64,000 nucleotides of DNA, taken from the NCBI RefSeq assembly GCF_001905545.1, contig NZ_LIPD01000019.1:1-64000 (forward strand), read 5' to 3'. The stretch's first letter is position 1. Each line of letters opens with the position of its first letter. Origin of the DNA: Streptomyces sp. CB02056 (GTDB lineage: Bacteria; Actinomycetota; Actinomycetes; Streptomycetales; Streptomycetaceae). Shown here one piece after another: positions 15,619 through 24,360 of this stretch. A program made the position numbers and the translations under genes. The notes beneath the pieces are model-generated. The model was not told the origin of the DNA, did no database searches, and was given only the letters and a program-made list of their open reading frames with translations.

Positions 15619-16809
15619 ATGACAAACGCCGAAGCCCCCGCCCCACCAGCCGCCCCACCCACCGCGCACCGCTGGCCCCCGGTCCTCGCCGTCGCACTCG
15701 CCACCTTCACCGTGGTGTCCTCCGAGATGATGCCGGTCGGCCTGCTCACCCCGATGTCCCACAGCCTCGGGGTCACCGACGGGGTCACCGGCCTCTCCCT
15801 CACCATCACCGGCCTAATCGCCGCCGCCCTCTCCCCCTTCGCCCCGCTGCTCGTCGGCGCGCGCGACCGCCGGACCGTCCTGGTCGCCTTCATGCTGCTG
15901 CTCGGCCTGGCCGACGCGGTCACCGCGCTGGCGCCGGACTTCGCGGTGCTGGCCGTCGGCCGCGTCCTGCTCGGCGCCGCCATGGGCATCGTCTGGGGCC
16001 TCGCCACGAGCGTCGGTCCGCGCCTCGCCGACGGCCCGCGCCTCGCGCTCACCATGACGCTGATCTTCTCCGGCGTCTCCATCGCCTCGGTCCTCGGCGT
16101 CCCGCTGGGCACCTACCTGGCCGCGCTGCTCGACTGGCGCGCCGCGTTCTGGGCGCTCGCCCTGCTCGGCGCCGCCTCCGCCGCCGTCCTCGCCGCCACC
16201 CTGCCCGCGCTGCCCGTGCACGAGCGCGGACGGCTCGGCGGACTGGCCGGCGCCCTGCGCCACCGGGGCGTCGCCGCCGGGATCGCGATCACCGCCTTCG
16301 TCGTGCTCGGACACTTCGCCGGCTACACCTACATCCGCCCGGTCCTCGAAGCCGACGCGGGCCTGAGCAGCGGCGTGATCGCCGCCTGCCTGCTGGTGTA
16401 CGGACTCGCGGGCGTCGCCGGGAACTTCACCCTCGGCCCGCTGTCCGGGCGCCGCCCGAAGACCGCCGTCGCCCTCGCCCTGGCCGGGGTCGCCCTGGCC
16501 GCCGCCCTGCTCGCGTACACCGGCGGCGTCGTCACCGTCCTGCTCGTCCTGGTCGTCTGGGGCGCCTCGTACGGCGGGGTGTCGGTCTCCACCCAGGCCT
16601 GGGTCCGCACCGCCGACCCGGCCCGGATCGAGGCCTCGGCGGCGGTCTGGGCGGGCGTGTTCAACGCGGGCATCGCGCTCGGCTCCTTCGCCGGCGGACT
16701 GGTCGTCGACCGGGCCGGGAACCGCGCCGTCCTGCTCACCGCGGCCGGGCTGGCGGCCGTCGGACTGCTGATCGCCCTGCTCTCCCGGCCCGACGACCGG
16801 CGGCCCTGA
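15619..16809 (+). CDS. MFS transporter, DHA1-type exporter
   Basis: About 396 aa with 12 predicted hydrophobic segments. The N-terminal region carries EMMPVGLLTPMS, as in sugar/drug efflux members, and the loop 2-3 basic motif reads LVGARDRRTVLV. Likely a proton-driven exporter of a small molecule in the inner membrane. I prefer the ATG at MTNAEAP because the residues before it look non-coding, although an upstream ATG at 15568 lies inside the palindrome. A LysR regulator is convergent downstream. Substrate unknown. Confidence 0.88.
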   Translation: MTNAEAPAPPAAPPTAHRWPPVLAVALATFTVVSSEMMPVGLLTPMSHSLGVTDGVTGLSLTITGLIAAALSPFAPLLVGARDRRTVLVAFMLLLGLADAVTALAPDFAVLAVGRVLLGAAMGIVWGLATSVGPRLADGPRLALTMTLIFSGVSIASVLGVPLGTYLAALLDWRAAFWALALLGAASAAVLAATLPALPVHERGRLGGLAGALRHRGVAAGIAITAFVVLGHFAGYTYIRPVLEADAGLSSGVIAACLLVYGLAGVAGNFTLGPLSGRRPKTAVALALAGVALAAALLAYTGGVVTVLLVLVVWGASYGGVSVSTQAWVRTADPARIEASAAVWAGVFNAGIALGSFAGGLVVDRAGNRAVLLTAAGLAAVGLLIALLSRPDDRRP

Positions 16810-16813
16810 CGGC

Positions 16814-16847
16814 GGCCCGATCACCGGCCCGGCCCGATCACCGACCC
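16814..16847. repeat. Tandem 17-bp repeat between convergent genes
   Basis: GGCCCGATCACCGGCCC is followed directly by a copy with one change (G to A). It occupies the 77-bp gap between the MFS stop and the LysR stop and may function in termination. Confidence 0.5.
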
Positions 16848-16886
16848 GGCCCGCGGCCCGACCGGCCCGTCTGATTCCCCGCGGGC

Positions 16887-17816
16887 TCAGTCGAGGAGCC
16901 CAGCCAGCAGCTCGACGAACCCGGCCGCCAGCCGGTGCGGCCGCCGCTCGTGCTGGACCACCTCCAGCGCCGTCGGCTCCAGCCCGGGCACCGGCAGGAA
17001 GCGGATGTCCGGCCGCCGGACGTACGCCGTGCTGCGCTCGCACAGCAGCAGCCCCTGACGGGTGCCAGCCACCATCGACAGGCCCTCCTGGATGGTGACC
17101 GCACCCGCCGGGTAGGCCAGCTCCCGCCCGCCCGGCGTCCGCCGGGGTGCCTGCGCCCACCGCCAGTACTCGGGCGCCGGGCCGCGCGGCTCGATCAGCG
17201 GAACCCCGGCCAGCTCCTCCGCGCCCACCCCGTCCGCGCCGTCCGCCCCGCCGAGGCGCCGCTCGGCGGAGACCGCCAGGTACACCGGCTGGCGGGAGAA
17301 CTCCATCAGCACGTCCAGTCCCGGCTCCCGGCACGGGGCGAGCACGATCGCCAGGTCCACCTCGCCCCGGGCGAGGTGCGAGAACGGGTCCGCCCACGGC
17401 AGTTCGACCAGCTGCACCGTGCCCTCCGGCAGGCGCGCGAGCACCCGGGCGACCGGCTCGTACACCGCGCACTGGAAGCCCAGCCGCAGCGGCCGCGCGG
17501 TGGCCGCGGCGGCCCGGGCCGCGTCGTAGCCCTCCCGGAGCCGCTCGAAGGCGGGCACCACCTGCTCGGCCAGCGCCCGCCCCAGCTCGGTCAACTCGAC
17601 CCGGCGGCTGGTCCGTTGGAACACCGGTGCGCCGACCCTGCTCTCCAGGCGCTTGATCAGCTGGGAGACCCGCCCCTGCGAGACGCCGAGGCGCTCCGCC
17701 GTCCGCCCGAAGTGCAACTGGTGGACGAGGACCGCGAAGCACTCCAGCTCCTGCAGCGGCAGCTCGGGCAGGACGGGAGTCCCGGAGGCTCCGGGGGCCG
17801 GCGTCGGTCGTTCCAC
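16887..17816 (-). CDS. LysR-family transcriptional regulator
   Basis: A 309-aa regulator. The winged-helix DNA-binding domain is in the first ~90 residues (LECFAVLVHQLHFGRTAERLGVSQGRVSQLIKRLESRVGAPVFQRTSR), followed by a periplasmic-binding-like effector domain from about residue 110 (LRLGFQC). The HTH is preceded by an unusual ~20-residue Pro-rich extension. Convergent to the MFS gene and adjacent to a phosphotransferase gene in the same direction. Target unknown. Confidence 0.92.
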   Translation of the reverse strand: MERPTPAPGASGTPVLPELPLQELECFAVLVHQLHFGRTAERLGVSQGRVSQLIKRLESRVGAPVFQRTSRRVELTELGRALAEQVVPAFERLREGYDAARAAAATARPLRLGFQCAVYEPVARVLARLPEGTVQLVELPWADPFSHLARGEVDLAIVLAPCREPGLDVLMEFSRQPVYLAVSAERRLGGADGADGVGAEELAGVPLIEPRGPAPEYWRWAQAPRRTPGGRELAYPAGAVTIQEGLSMVAGTRQGLLLCERSTAYVRRPDIRFLPVPGLEPTALEVVQHERRPHRLAAGFVELLAGLLD

Positions 17817-17825
17817 CTCGGCAGT

Positions 17826-19073
17826 CTACGCGGGCCGACCGGCCGCTCCGCAGGCCAACAGGGCGCGCAGCTCGGCGGCCGGGTCGCCCTCGTGGTAGGG
17901 GCGTTCGCTCTGCTCGATGTGGTCCAGGAACTCCTGGTACCGCAGGGCGTAGGACAGGTGGTAGAGCGGCTCGGCGAGTTCGAGGGCGCGCCCCGGGTCG
18001 GAGCCGGCGGCGTGGCGCTGCCAGGCCTCCGTCCAGACCCGGACGTGGTGCTGCCAGGCCTCCTCGCCGAGGTAGGCACGCGGGCGCAGCCCGTCCAGGG
18101 CGGGGTGGCCGAGGCAGGAGTCGGCGTAGTCGACGACCACCGTGCCGGCGCCGTCGGAGCGCCAGTTGCCGGGGTGGAAGTCGCCGTGCAGCAGCGTCTC
18201 CGGCAGGCCGCAGTCGGCGAGCCGGTCCAGCAGCCCGGGCAGGTCGGCGGCGAACGCGGCCAGCCGGTCCAGCTCCTCGGGCGTCAGGTCGGTCTCCCCG
18301 GCGAACCGGTCCGACAGGGCCGCCAGCTGGGCCGCCAGGGCGCGCGGGGTGCGGTCGCGCAGGGCGGCCAGGTCGGCCGGGCGGTCGGCGAGCGCGGCCT
18401 GGGCGGCGACGAGGCGGGGGACGACGTCGGCCACCGTCCCGGCGGAGGGGCTCCAGCAGTCCTCGCCGGGGACGTGGTCGAGCAGCAGCCGGCCGGCGGA
18501 GGGGTCGGCGGCGAGGACGGTCGGCACGAGCCCGCGGTCCGCGCCGCCGAGCAGCGCGATGACCTCGCCCTCGTGGGCGTTGAACGCGGGCGTCGTGGTC
18601 TTCAGCCAGGCGTCGGCGCCGGTGGCGGTGGGGAGGCGGAACAGGCCGGAGAGGTTCCAGGTCCGGATCTGCCGCGCGGGCCCGGCCGACGGACGGCCGA
18701 CGGCGGCGAGCCGTGCCTCCGCCCAGTCCAGCGCCTCCCGCAGGCCGTCGGGCGTGGCCCAGGCGGCGCGGCGCTCGGCGGGGCCGAGCAGCGCTGCCGT
18801 CCCGTCGTCCGGGGCACCGGCCGTGAGGGCGGTCGGCCGGCGCAGCGCCTCGGCGTGGTAGCGGACCCGCCCGCCGTGGCCCGGGTCCTCGCTCCGGCCT
18901 TCGACCAGGCGAGCCACCAGCACCGGCACCCCGGCCGCCTCGGTCGCCCGCGCGACCACCCCGTCCACCGAGGACCACCAGCCGACCTCCACCTCGAACG
19001 GGCCCAACTGCCCGAAGTGCTCGTCGCCGTAGGTGAGATCGACCGTCACGGTCCGGTTGCTCGCTCGCTGCAT
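17826..19073 (-). CDS. APH-family phosphotransferase
   Basis: About 415 aa. The kinase-like catalytic loop LLHGDFHPGNW and the metal-binding VVVDYADSCLGHP segment identify the aminoglycoside/choline phosphotransferase superfamily, with a P-loop-like N-lobe from about residue 130. The first ~110 residues form an extra domain I do not recognise. The start is uncertain: MQRASN at 19073 is chosen, and a GTG at 19091 is in frame. Substrate unknown; members include antibiotic kinases and sugar or choline kinases. No resistance role is implied by the context. Confidence 0.8.
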   Translation of the reverse strand: MQRASNRTVTVDLTYGDEHFGQLGPFEVEVGWWSSVDGVVARATEAAGVPVLVARLVEGRSEDPGHGGRVRYHAEALRRPTALTAGAPDDGTAALLGPAERRAAWATPDGLREALDWAEARLAAVGRPSAGPARQIRTWNLSGLFRLPTATGADAWLKTTTPAFNAHEGEVIALLGGADRGLVPTVLAADPSAGRLLLDHVPGEDCWSPSAGTVADVVPRLVAAQAALADRPADLAALRDRTPRALAAQLAALSDRFAGETDLTPEELDRLAAFAADLPGLLDRLADCGLPETLLHGDFHPGNWRSDGAGTVVVDYADSCLGHPALDGLRPRAYLGEEAWQHHVRVWTEAWQRHAAGSDPGRALELAEPLYHLSYALRYQEFLDHIEQSERPYHEGDPAAELRALLACGAAGRPA

Positions 19074-19169
19074 CGGAGCAGCTTCGCCCACCGGAGCGGC
19101 TCGGCGCGAACGAATTTCCGCCCGCCCGGAGCGGGGCGGAGCCGCCCCACCCGGGGCTAACCTGGGCCG

Positions 19170-19346
19170 GTGACACGGCGATCGGGCACGGTGGTGCTGA
19201 TGTGCGGTCTGCCCGGGGCGGGCAAGACCACGTATGCGATGGGCCTCGTCCGGCGGGGCTACGCGCGGCTGTCGATCGACGAGGTGGTCTGGGAGCGGCT
19301 CGGGCGGTGCGATGCCGGGCTGGTCCTGCCGCAGCCCCCGCCCTGA
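19170..19346 (+). pseudogene. Truncated P-loop kinase/ATPase remnant
   Basis: A 58-codon reading frame (GTG start) encodes an intact Walker A motif, MCGLPGAGKTTYA, and the following RRGYARLSIDEVVWERLGR, which match the first third of small AAA-type predicted kinases of about 150-170 aa. The frame then runs into a proline-rich end and a stop, with no continuation in other frames before the PhzF gene, which is convergent and ends at 19362. The Walker B and lid regions are missing, so it cannot be a working kinase. I read it as a 3'-deleted remnant. Confidence 0.7.
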
Positions 19347-19361
19347 GGCCCTGAACAGGCC

Positions 19362-20219
19362 CTATCGGATCGCCACCGCCGTGCCGGAGACCCGCACCCG
19401 CGTGTCCTCGGCCCGCAGTTCGACCCGCAGGACGCCCGGGCGGCCCAGGTCCTCGCCCTGGTGCAGGGTGAGCACCGCCGGGGCCGTCACCGCGCCGAGC
19501 TCCCGCAGGTAGGCACCGAAGGCGGCCGCGGCGGCACCGGTGGCCGGGTCCTCGACCACGCCGCCGACCGGGAACGGGTCGCGGACGTGGAAGACCTCGG
19601 GGGCCTCCCGCCAGGCGAGCTGCAGGGTGGTCAGGTCGCGGGCGCGCATGTGGGCGGCGAGGCCGTCGAAGTCGTAGTCGAGCCGGGCCAGCCGCTCGCG
19701 GGTGGCGACCGGCAGGACGAGGTGGCGGGCGCCCGCGTAGGCGACGCGGGGCGGCAGGGCCGGGTCGAGGTCGGCGGCGGACCAGCCGAGCAGGGCGAGC
19801 GCCTCCGCGACGTCGGCCGCCGGCACCTCCTCGACCTTCGGCTCGACGCTGGTGAGGGTGGCGCGCAGCAGCCCGTCGGCCCCGCGCTCGACCCCGACCG
19901 GGACGTCCCCGGCCGCGGTCACGAAGACGTACCGCCCGGGGCCGACGTGCTCGGCGAGGGCGACGGCGGCGCCGACCGTCGCGTGCCCGCAGAACGGCAC
20001 CTCGGCGAGCGGGCTGAAGTACCGTACGCGGTAGGCCCCTTCGGCCGGGCCGGCGGTCAGGAAGGCGGTCTCGGAGTACCCGATCTCGGCGGCGACGGCG
20101 AGCATCCGCTCGTCGGTCAGCCCGGTGGCGTCGAGCACCACGCCGGCCGGGTTGCCGCCCTCGGGGCGGGTGGCGAAGGCGGCGTAGCGGAGGATCTCAG
20201 GAGCGGCGTCGTCGGTCAT
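19362..20219 (-). CDS. PhzF-family isomerase/epimerase-like protein
   Basis: A 285-aa diaminopimelate-epimerase-fold protein. The family signature RYFSPLAEVPFCGHATVGAAVAL is near residue 65, the likely catalytic Glu is in YSETAFLTA (about 45), and the second-half loop is VEDPATGAAAAAFGAYL. Family members isomerise diverse substrates, such as DHHA in phenazine synthesis, but most are of unknown function; there are no phenazine genes here. ATG at MTDDAAP. The gene follows a winged-helix regulator by 72 bp in the same direction. Confidence 0.9.
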   Translation of the reverse strand: MTDDAAPEILRYAAFATRPEGGNPAGVVLDATGLTDERMLAVAAEIGYSETAFLTAGPAEGAYRVRYFSPLAEVPFCGHATVGAAVALAEHVGPGRYVFVTAAGDVPVGVERGADGLLRATLTSVEPKVEEVPAADVAEALALLGWSAADLDPALPPRVAYAGARHLVLPVATRERLARLDYDFDGLAAHMRARDLTTLQLAWREAPEVFHVRDPFPVGGVVEDPATGAAAAAFGAYLRELGAVTAPAVLTLHQGEDLGRPGVLRVELRAEDTRVRVSGTAVAIR

Positions 20220-20291
20220 GATCGGACGAACGCCTGCCGCTCGTCCGCTGTTCCCGCCCACCGGAGCACCGCTTCCACCGGAGCGGGGCCC

Positions 20292-21389
20292 TCACCGCAG
20301 CACCGCCTCCAGGAAGTCCGAGCCGAGCCGGGCGCTGCCCGCCAGGTCGAGCTCGTAGAGCATGTACCGTCCGCGCCGCCGGGTCGTCAGCAGCCCGGCC
20401 TTGCGCAGCACGGCCAGGTGCCGGGACACCTCGGGCGCGCTGAGCTGCCAGGCGGAGGCCAGTTCGCCGGTGGTGTGCGGGCCGCGGGCCATGGTGCGGG
20501 CGAGGCGCAGCCGGACGGGATGGGCGAGCGCCTCCAGGCGCTGCTGGACGAGGGCGAGCGAGACGGGCTCGGGCAGGCCGGCCTCGGCGACGGGGTACTG
20601 GAGGACGGGCCGCCAGCCGCTCGCGTGCACCACCAGCAGGTGGGGGCGGCCGAAGGCGGTCGGGATGAAGGTGACGCCCCCGGAGTCGGTGCCGCTGGTG
20701 GCGCTGTCCTGGAGCTTGTCGATGACGATCCGGCGCCGTCCGTCCCCGCCCTGGTCGAGCGTGACGGAGGGCGAGACGTCGGCGAGCGCCTCGGCGAGGC
20801 CGCGGCGGGCGAGCAGGTCGGCCTTGCGCCGGGCGTCGGCGGCGAGGTCGGGCAGGACGCGCTGCCAGGCGTCGGCGAAGAACGCGGACCGGCAGTCCTC
20901 CAGCATCCGCCGCACCAGGGCCCGGACGGCCGGCGGGTCGGCGAGCAGCCGGTCGGCGAAGGCGGCCTGCCGGGGGCCGCGGGCGAGGGCGAGTTCCCGG
21001 GCCCGCTCGTTGGCGTCCGGGTCGGTGAGCGGGGAGCCCATCCGGCGGGTGAGCCGGGAGGAGCCGCAGGTGGTGATGAGGGCGGCGGCGACGTACAGCT
21101 CGTCGTCGATCCGGTCGATGGCGTCGAGCTCCTCGTCGAGCGTGGCGCCGGGCAGGCCGGGGACGAGGAAGTCGGCGCGCGAGGAGCGCCAGAGGAAGTC
21201 GGCCTCCAGGAGCCGTTCGGACAGCTCGGGCGGGATCACGGCGGCGGTGCAGCCGGCCCAGCCGTGCAGCGCGGGGTGGTGCGCGGGCTCGGCCAGCACG
21301 TGCAGCATGGCGTTCAGCTCGCCGAGCGGGGAGGGCGTGAAGAGCAGGCGCTCGTCGGGCAGGCCGGTGATGTCGATCGTCAGGCTCAT
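20292..21389 (-). CDS. ArsR-like winged-helix regulator with long N-terminal domain (DUF5937-type)
   Basis: A 365-aa protein. The last ~90 residues are an ArsR-type winged helix (RLEALAHPVRLRLARTMARGPHTTGELASAWQLSAPEVSRHLAVLRKAGLL). The first ~270 residues form a helical domain found with such HTHs in actinobacteria, starting MSLTIDITGLPDERLLFTPSPLGE. There is no metal-binding cysteine pair, so it is probably not a metal sensor. It is divergent from an MFS exporter with a strong inverted repeat between them, so it most likely represses both promoters until a ligand binds. Confidence 0.85.
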   Translation of the reverse strand: MSLTIDITGLPDERLLFTPSPLGELNAMLHVLAEPAHHPALHGWAGCTAAVIPPELSERLLEADFLWRSSRADFLVPGLPGATLDEELDAIDRIDDELYVAAALITTCGSSRLTRRMGSPLTDPDANERARELALARGPRQAAFADRLLADPPAVRALVRRMLEDCRSAFFADAWQRVLPDLAADARRKADLLARRGLAEALADVSPSVTLDQGGDGRRRIVIDKLQDSATSGTDSGGVTFIPTAFGRPHLLVVHASGWRPVLQYPVAEAGLPEPVSLALVQQRLEALAHPVRLRLARTMARGPHTTGELASAWQLSAPEVSRHLAVLRKAGLLTTRRRGRYMLYELDLAGSARLGSDFLEAVLR

Positions 21390-21530
21390 GCGCCCGCCTC
21401 TCCCCCGGCCTCCGGCCGGGGGTACCCCCGGCGCTCCGCAGGGGCATGCGCCCACACGCTGTTCCTGATGGTTCGCTCGCTCCGCTCACTCACGCGTTCG
21501 ATCCTGTCACCCCGCCCGACGGCCTCCGCC

Positions 21531-21557
21531 GCGGATTGACGGTAAGCGTCAATCCGC
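21531..21557. promoter_or_regulatory. Operator: 11-bp perfect inverted repeat
   Basis: GCGGATTGACG, then GTAAG, then CGTCAATCCGC: perfect 11-bp arms with a 5-base spacer. It lies between the divergent winged-helix regulator and the MFS gene, 38 bp before the MFS start. A TTGACG that could be a -35 hexamer sits inside the left arm, so binding would block polymerase. Confidence 0.75.
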
Positions 21558-21594
21558 GTGCCAGGCGGTCCGACCTGGGCGGACGGTACCGGCC

Positions 21595-22866
21595 ATGAGC
21601 CTGATCCGGGAGAAGTCCGTCCACGACCACGCGGCCGCCCGCCACGGCGAGCCGCCCGCCCCGCCGATCGGCACGGGCCGCCGGGGGCCGTCCGCGCTGC
21701 TGGGCCTGCTGACCGCCGCCGGCGGGCCCCGGTACGCCGTCGCGCTGGCGGTGGACGCGGTGGGCGGCGGCCTGCTGCGGCCGTTCCTGCTGCTGTACGG
21801 CATCGGCGTGCTGCACCTCGGCGCGGGGGCGGCCGGGCTGGCGCTGTCCGCCGGGATGGTGGCGGGCCTGCTGGTGGTGCCGCTGACCGGCCGCTGGATC
21901 GACCGCGGCGCCCGCACCCTGCCCGCCGCCGTCACCCTGCTGGTGCGGGCGGCGGGTGCGCTGGCGCTGCTGCTCGCGGACGGCCAGCCGGGGTTCACCG
22001 CGGCGGCGGTGCTGTTCGGGGTGGGCAGCCAGTCCTGGCCGACCACCCACGCGGCCGTGGTGAGCACGCTGACCGAGGGCCGGCTGCGGGACGCCGCGCT
22101 GGCCGCCGGGCGGTCGCTGCGCAACGCCGGGATGGGCACGGGCGCGCTGCTGGCCACCGTGGCGGTGAGCGGCGGGACGGGTGTGATCCGGCTGCTGGCC
22201 GGGGTGACGGGCGCGGCCTGCCTGGTCGCGGCCGTCCTGGTGGGCTCGCTGCGGGTGCGGGCACCGCGGCAGGAGCGGCCGGCGGACACCCGGGAGCGGG
22301 CGGAGCCGCTGCGCCGGATCACCCTGCTGAGCCTCGCCAACGTGCCGTACGCGTTCTGCTTCGACGTGCTGGAGGTGGCGCTGCCCGCGCTGCTGGTGCT
22401 GCACCTGCACGCCTCGCCGGCCTGGTCCTCGGGCGTCTTCGTCGGCAACACGGTGCTGGTGATCGCCCTGCAGCTGGCGCTGGTGCTGAAGCTGGCGGAC
22501 CGTTCGCGGCACACCGTGCTGGCGGCCTCGGGGGCGCTGCTGGCGGTGTCGTACCTGGCCTTCTGGGCGGTCGGCTCGCTGGGCGGCGTGCCGGGGGCGG
22601 CGGGCATCGCGGCGGTCTCGGTGCTGTACACGCTGGGCGAGATCCTCTACACCGGCTCGGGGACGGCGCTGGTGGCGTCCGTCGCCCCGCCGCACCTGCT
22701 CGGCCGGGCGCTGGCGCGCTGGGAGCTGTCCTCGGGGGTGGGGCGGGCGGCCGCGCCGGCCGTACTGACGGCGCTGCTGGCCGCCGGTCCTGGGGCGCTG
22801 TGGGCGTCGCTCGCCGCCGCCACGGCGCTGGGGGCGCTGGCGGTGCTGCGGCTGGGTCCGCGGTGA
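21595..22866 (+). CDS. MFS transporter, probable exporter
   Basis: A 423-aa integral membrane protein with about 12 hydrophobic helices. A soluble N-terminal ~30 residues precedes the first helix. The loop 2-3 motif is GRWIDRGARTLPAA. Regulation by the divergent ArsR-like protein through the repeat at 21531-21557 is likely. The substrate is unknown; a drug or metabolite exporter under a ligand-responsive repressor is the usual meaning of this layout. Confidence 0.88.
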   Translation: MSLIREKSVHDHAAARHGEPPAPPIGTGRRGPSALLGLLTAAGGPRYAVALAVDAVGGGLLRPFLLLYGIGVLHLGAGAAGLALSAGMVAGLLVVPLTGRWIDRGARTLPAAVTLLVRAAGALALLLADGQPGFTAAAVLFGVGSQSWPTTHAAVVSTLTEGRLRDAALAAGRSLRNAGMGTGALLATVAVSGGTGVIRLLAGVTGAACLVAAVLVGSLRVRAPRQERPADTRERAEPLRRITLLSLANVPYAFCFDVLEVALPALLVLHLHASPAWSSGVFVGNTVLVIALQLALVLKLADRSRHTVLAASGALLAVSYLAFWAVGSLGGVPGAAGIAAVSVLYTLGEILYTGSGTALVASVAPPHLLGRALARWELSSGVGRAAAPAVLTALLAAGPGALWASLAAATALGALAVLRLGPR

Positions 22867-22903
22867 AGGCCGTGGCCCCGACCCCGGTGGGATGATCGGC
22901 CCC

Positions 22904-23470
22904 ATGGCTCTCACCCCGCACCAGCAGCACCTCCGCGACCGGATCATGGCCGCCGGGGTGACCGCTCCGCCGGAGCCGTGGCGGCCCGTCGGCCGGGGGA
23001 TGATCGCGGTCGGCGGGCTGCTCGGCATCGGCTTCGCCGTCCACCCGGAGAGCGGGCACGACCTGGTGCTGACGGTCTCGCACAGCGGCCACGGCCTGTT
23101 CGACGCGGTGACCGGCCTCAAACTGGCCCGCGACCACGAGCCCGCCGAGGACCCGGACGGCCAGGACCTCGCCTGCCCCGGCCTCGGCCAGGTCGCGGAC
23201 GTGCGCATCCCGGTGGCGGGGACGTGGGGCGGCGGGCTGCACACCGCCGCCGACGGGGGCTGGCACATCGAGGTGGTCGCGCCGGAGTGGCCGCACCACC
23301 GGGTGCTGCTCGCCAGCGGCCGGGGTCCGTGGCAGGGCGAGCACGGCGAGAGCTGGTGGCTGGTCCTCGACTCCTCCTGGTCCACCTTCCGCGCGGCCGG
23401 CTTCTCCCCGACCGGCCGGACCCTCGCGGTGGCCACCAGCAGCGACCTCACGCTCTGGACCCGCGGCTAG
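22904..23470 (+). CDS. Conserved hypothetical protein
   Basis: A 188-aa soluble protein with no signal or membrane helix and no family I recognise. It is rich in beta-type segments, and its last third (HRVLLASGRGPWQGEHGESWWLVLDSSWSTFRAAGFSPTGRTLAVATSSDLTLWTRG, described here by its ends HRVLLASGRG and SSDLTLWTRG) resembles one or two WD40-type blades. ATG chosen at MALTPHQ with GGTGGGA upstream; another ATG lies four codons earlier. It begins 38 bp after the MFS gene and may be cotranscribed with it. Confidence 0.65.
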   Translation: MALTPHQQHLRDRIMAAGVTAPPEPWRPVGRGMIAVGGLLGIGFAVHPESGHDLVLTVSHSGHGLFDAVTGLKLARDHEPAEDPDGQDLACPGLGQVADVRIPVAGTWGGGLHTAADGGWHIEVVAPEWPHHRVLLASGRGPWQGEHGESWWLVLDSSWSTFRAAGFSPTGRTLAVATSSDLTLWTRG

Positions 23471-23549
23471 GCCTTCCGGATGCGGACGGGCCGCGGACCG
23501 GTGATGCTGACCGCGAGGCGTGACCGGCCCGAGGAAGGACCAATCAAGC

Positions 23550-24353
23550 ATGAGCGCACTCGACTTCGAGATCATCGACAGCCCCGACAGCTCGCTCAAC
23601 AAGACCTCCGTCCTGGTCACCGGCCCGCAGGACGCGCTGCTGGTGGACGCCGGGTTCACCCGCTCCGACGGGCGCCGGCTGGTGGAACGGATCAGGGCGA
23701 GCGGCAAGGAGCTGACCACGGTCTTCGTCAGCCACGGCGACCCGGACTTCTACTTCGGCGCCCAGGAGGTCCAGGACGCCTTCCCGCGGGCCCGCTTCCT
23801 GGCCACCGCCACGACCGTCGAGCACATCCAGGAGACGTACGAGTCCAAGCTGCGCGCCTGGGCCCACCTGGGCCCCGAGCTGCCCACCCGGCTGGTGCGG
23901 CCCGAGGTGCTGCACGGGGACGAGCTGGTCTTCGAGGGCCACCGCTTCGAGCTGCGCGGCGCCGACTTCCACCTGCCGGACCGGCACTACCTCTGGCAGC
24001 ACCACCACCGGGCCGTGCTGGGCGGGGTGCTGCTCTTCGAGGGGCTGCACGTGTGGACCGCCGACACCCCGACCTCCGCCCAACGGGCCGCCTGGATCGA
24101 CCTGTTGGACGGTATCGAGGCGCTCCACCCGACCTGGGTGGCGGCCGGCCACCGGATCGCCGGCGCGCCCACGGACCTGAACGCCGTCGACCACACCCGG
24201 GCCTACCTGCGCGCCTTCGAGACCGAGATCGGCCGGGCCGCGGACGCGGCCGCCGCCAAGGAGGCGCTGGAGCGGCGCTTCCCGACGCTGGGGCTGCGGA
24301 TCGCGGTGGACATCGGCACCAAGGTCGTCATGGGCGAGATGGCGTGGGGGTGA
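23550..24353 (+). CDS. MBL-fold protein with altered metal motif
   Basis: A 267-aa metallo-beta-lactamase-fold protein. The first metal motif, normally HxHxDH, reads SHGDPDFYFG, with only the first His kept. DTPT stands at the usual aspartate position and AGHR at the third His. It may bind one metal, or bind it differently, so hydrolase activity is uncertain. ATG with GAGGAAGGA upstream. It is followed after 7 bp by the SnoaL-like gene, so the two are probably cotranscribed and act together on an unknown substrate. Confidence 0.8.
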   Translation: MSALDFEIIDSPDSSLNKTSVLVTGPQDALLVDAGFTRSDGRRLVERIRASGKELTTVFVSHGDPDFYFGAQEVQDAFPRARFLATATTVEHIQETYESKLRAWAHLGPELPTRLVRPEVLHGDELVFEGHRFELRGADFHLPDRHYLWQHHHRAVLGGVLLFEGLHVWTADTPTSAQRAAWIDLLDGIEALHPTWVAAGHRIAGAPTDLNAVDHTRAYLRAFETEIGRAADAAAAKEALERRFPTLGLRIAVDIGTKVVMGEMAWG

Positions 24354-24360
24354 GCGGACG

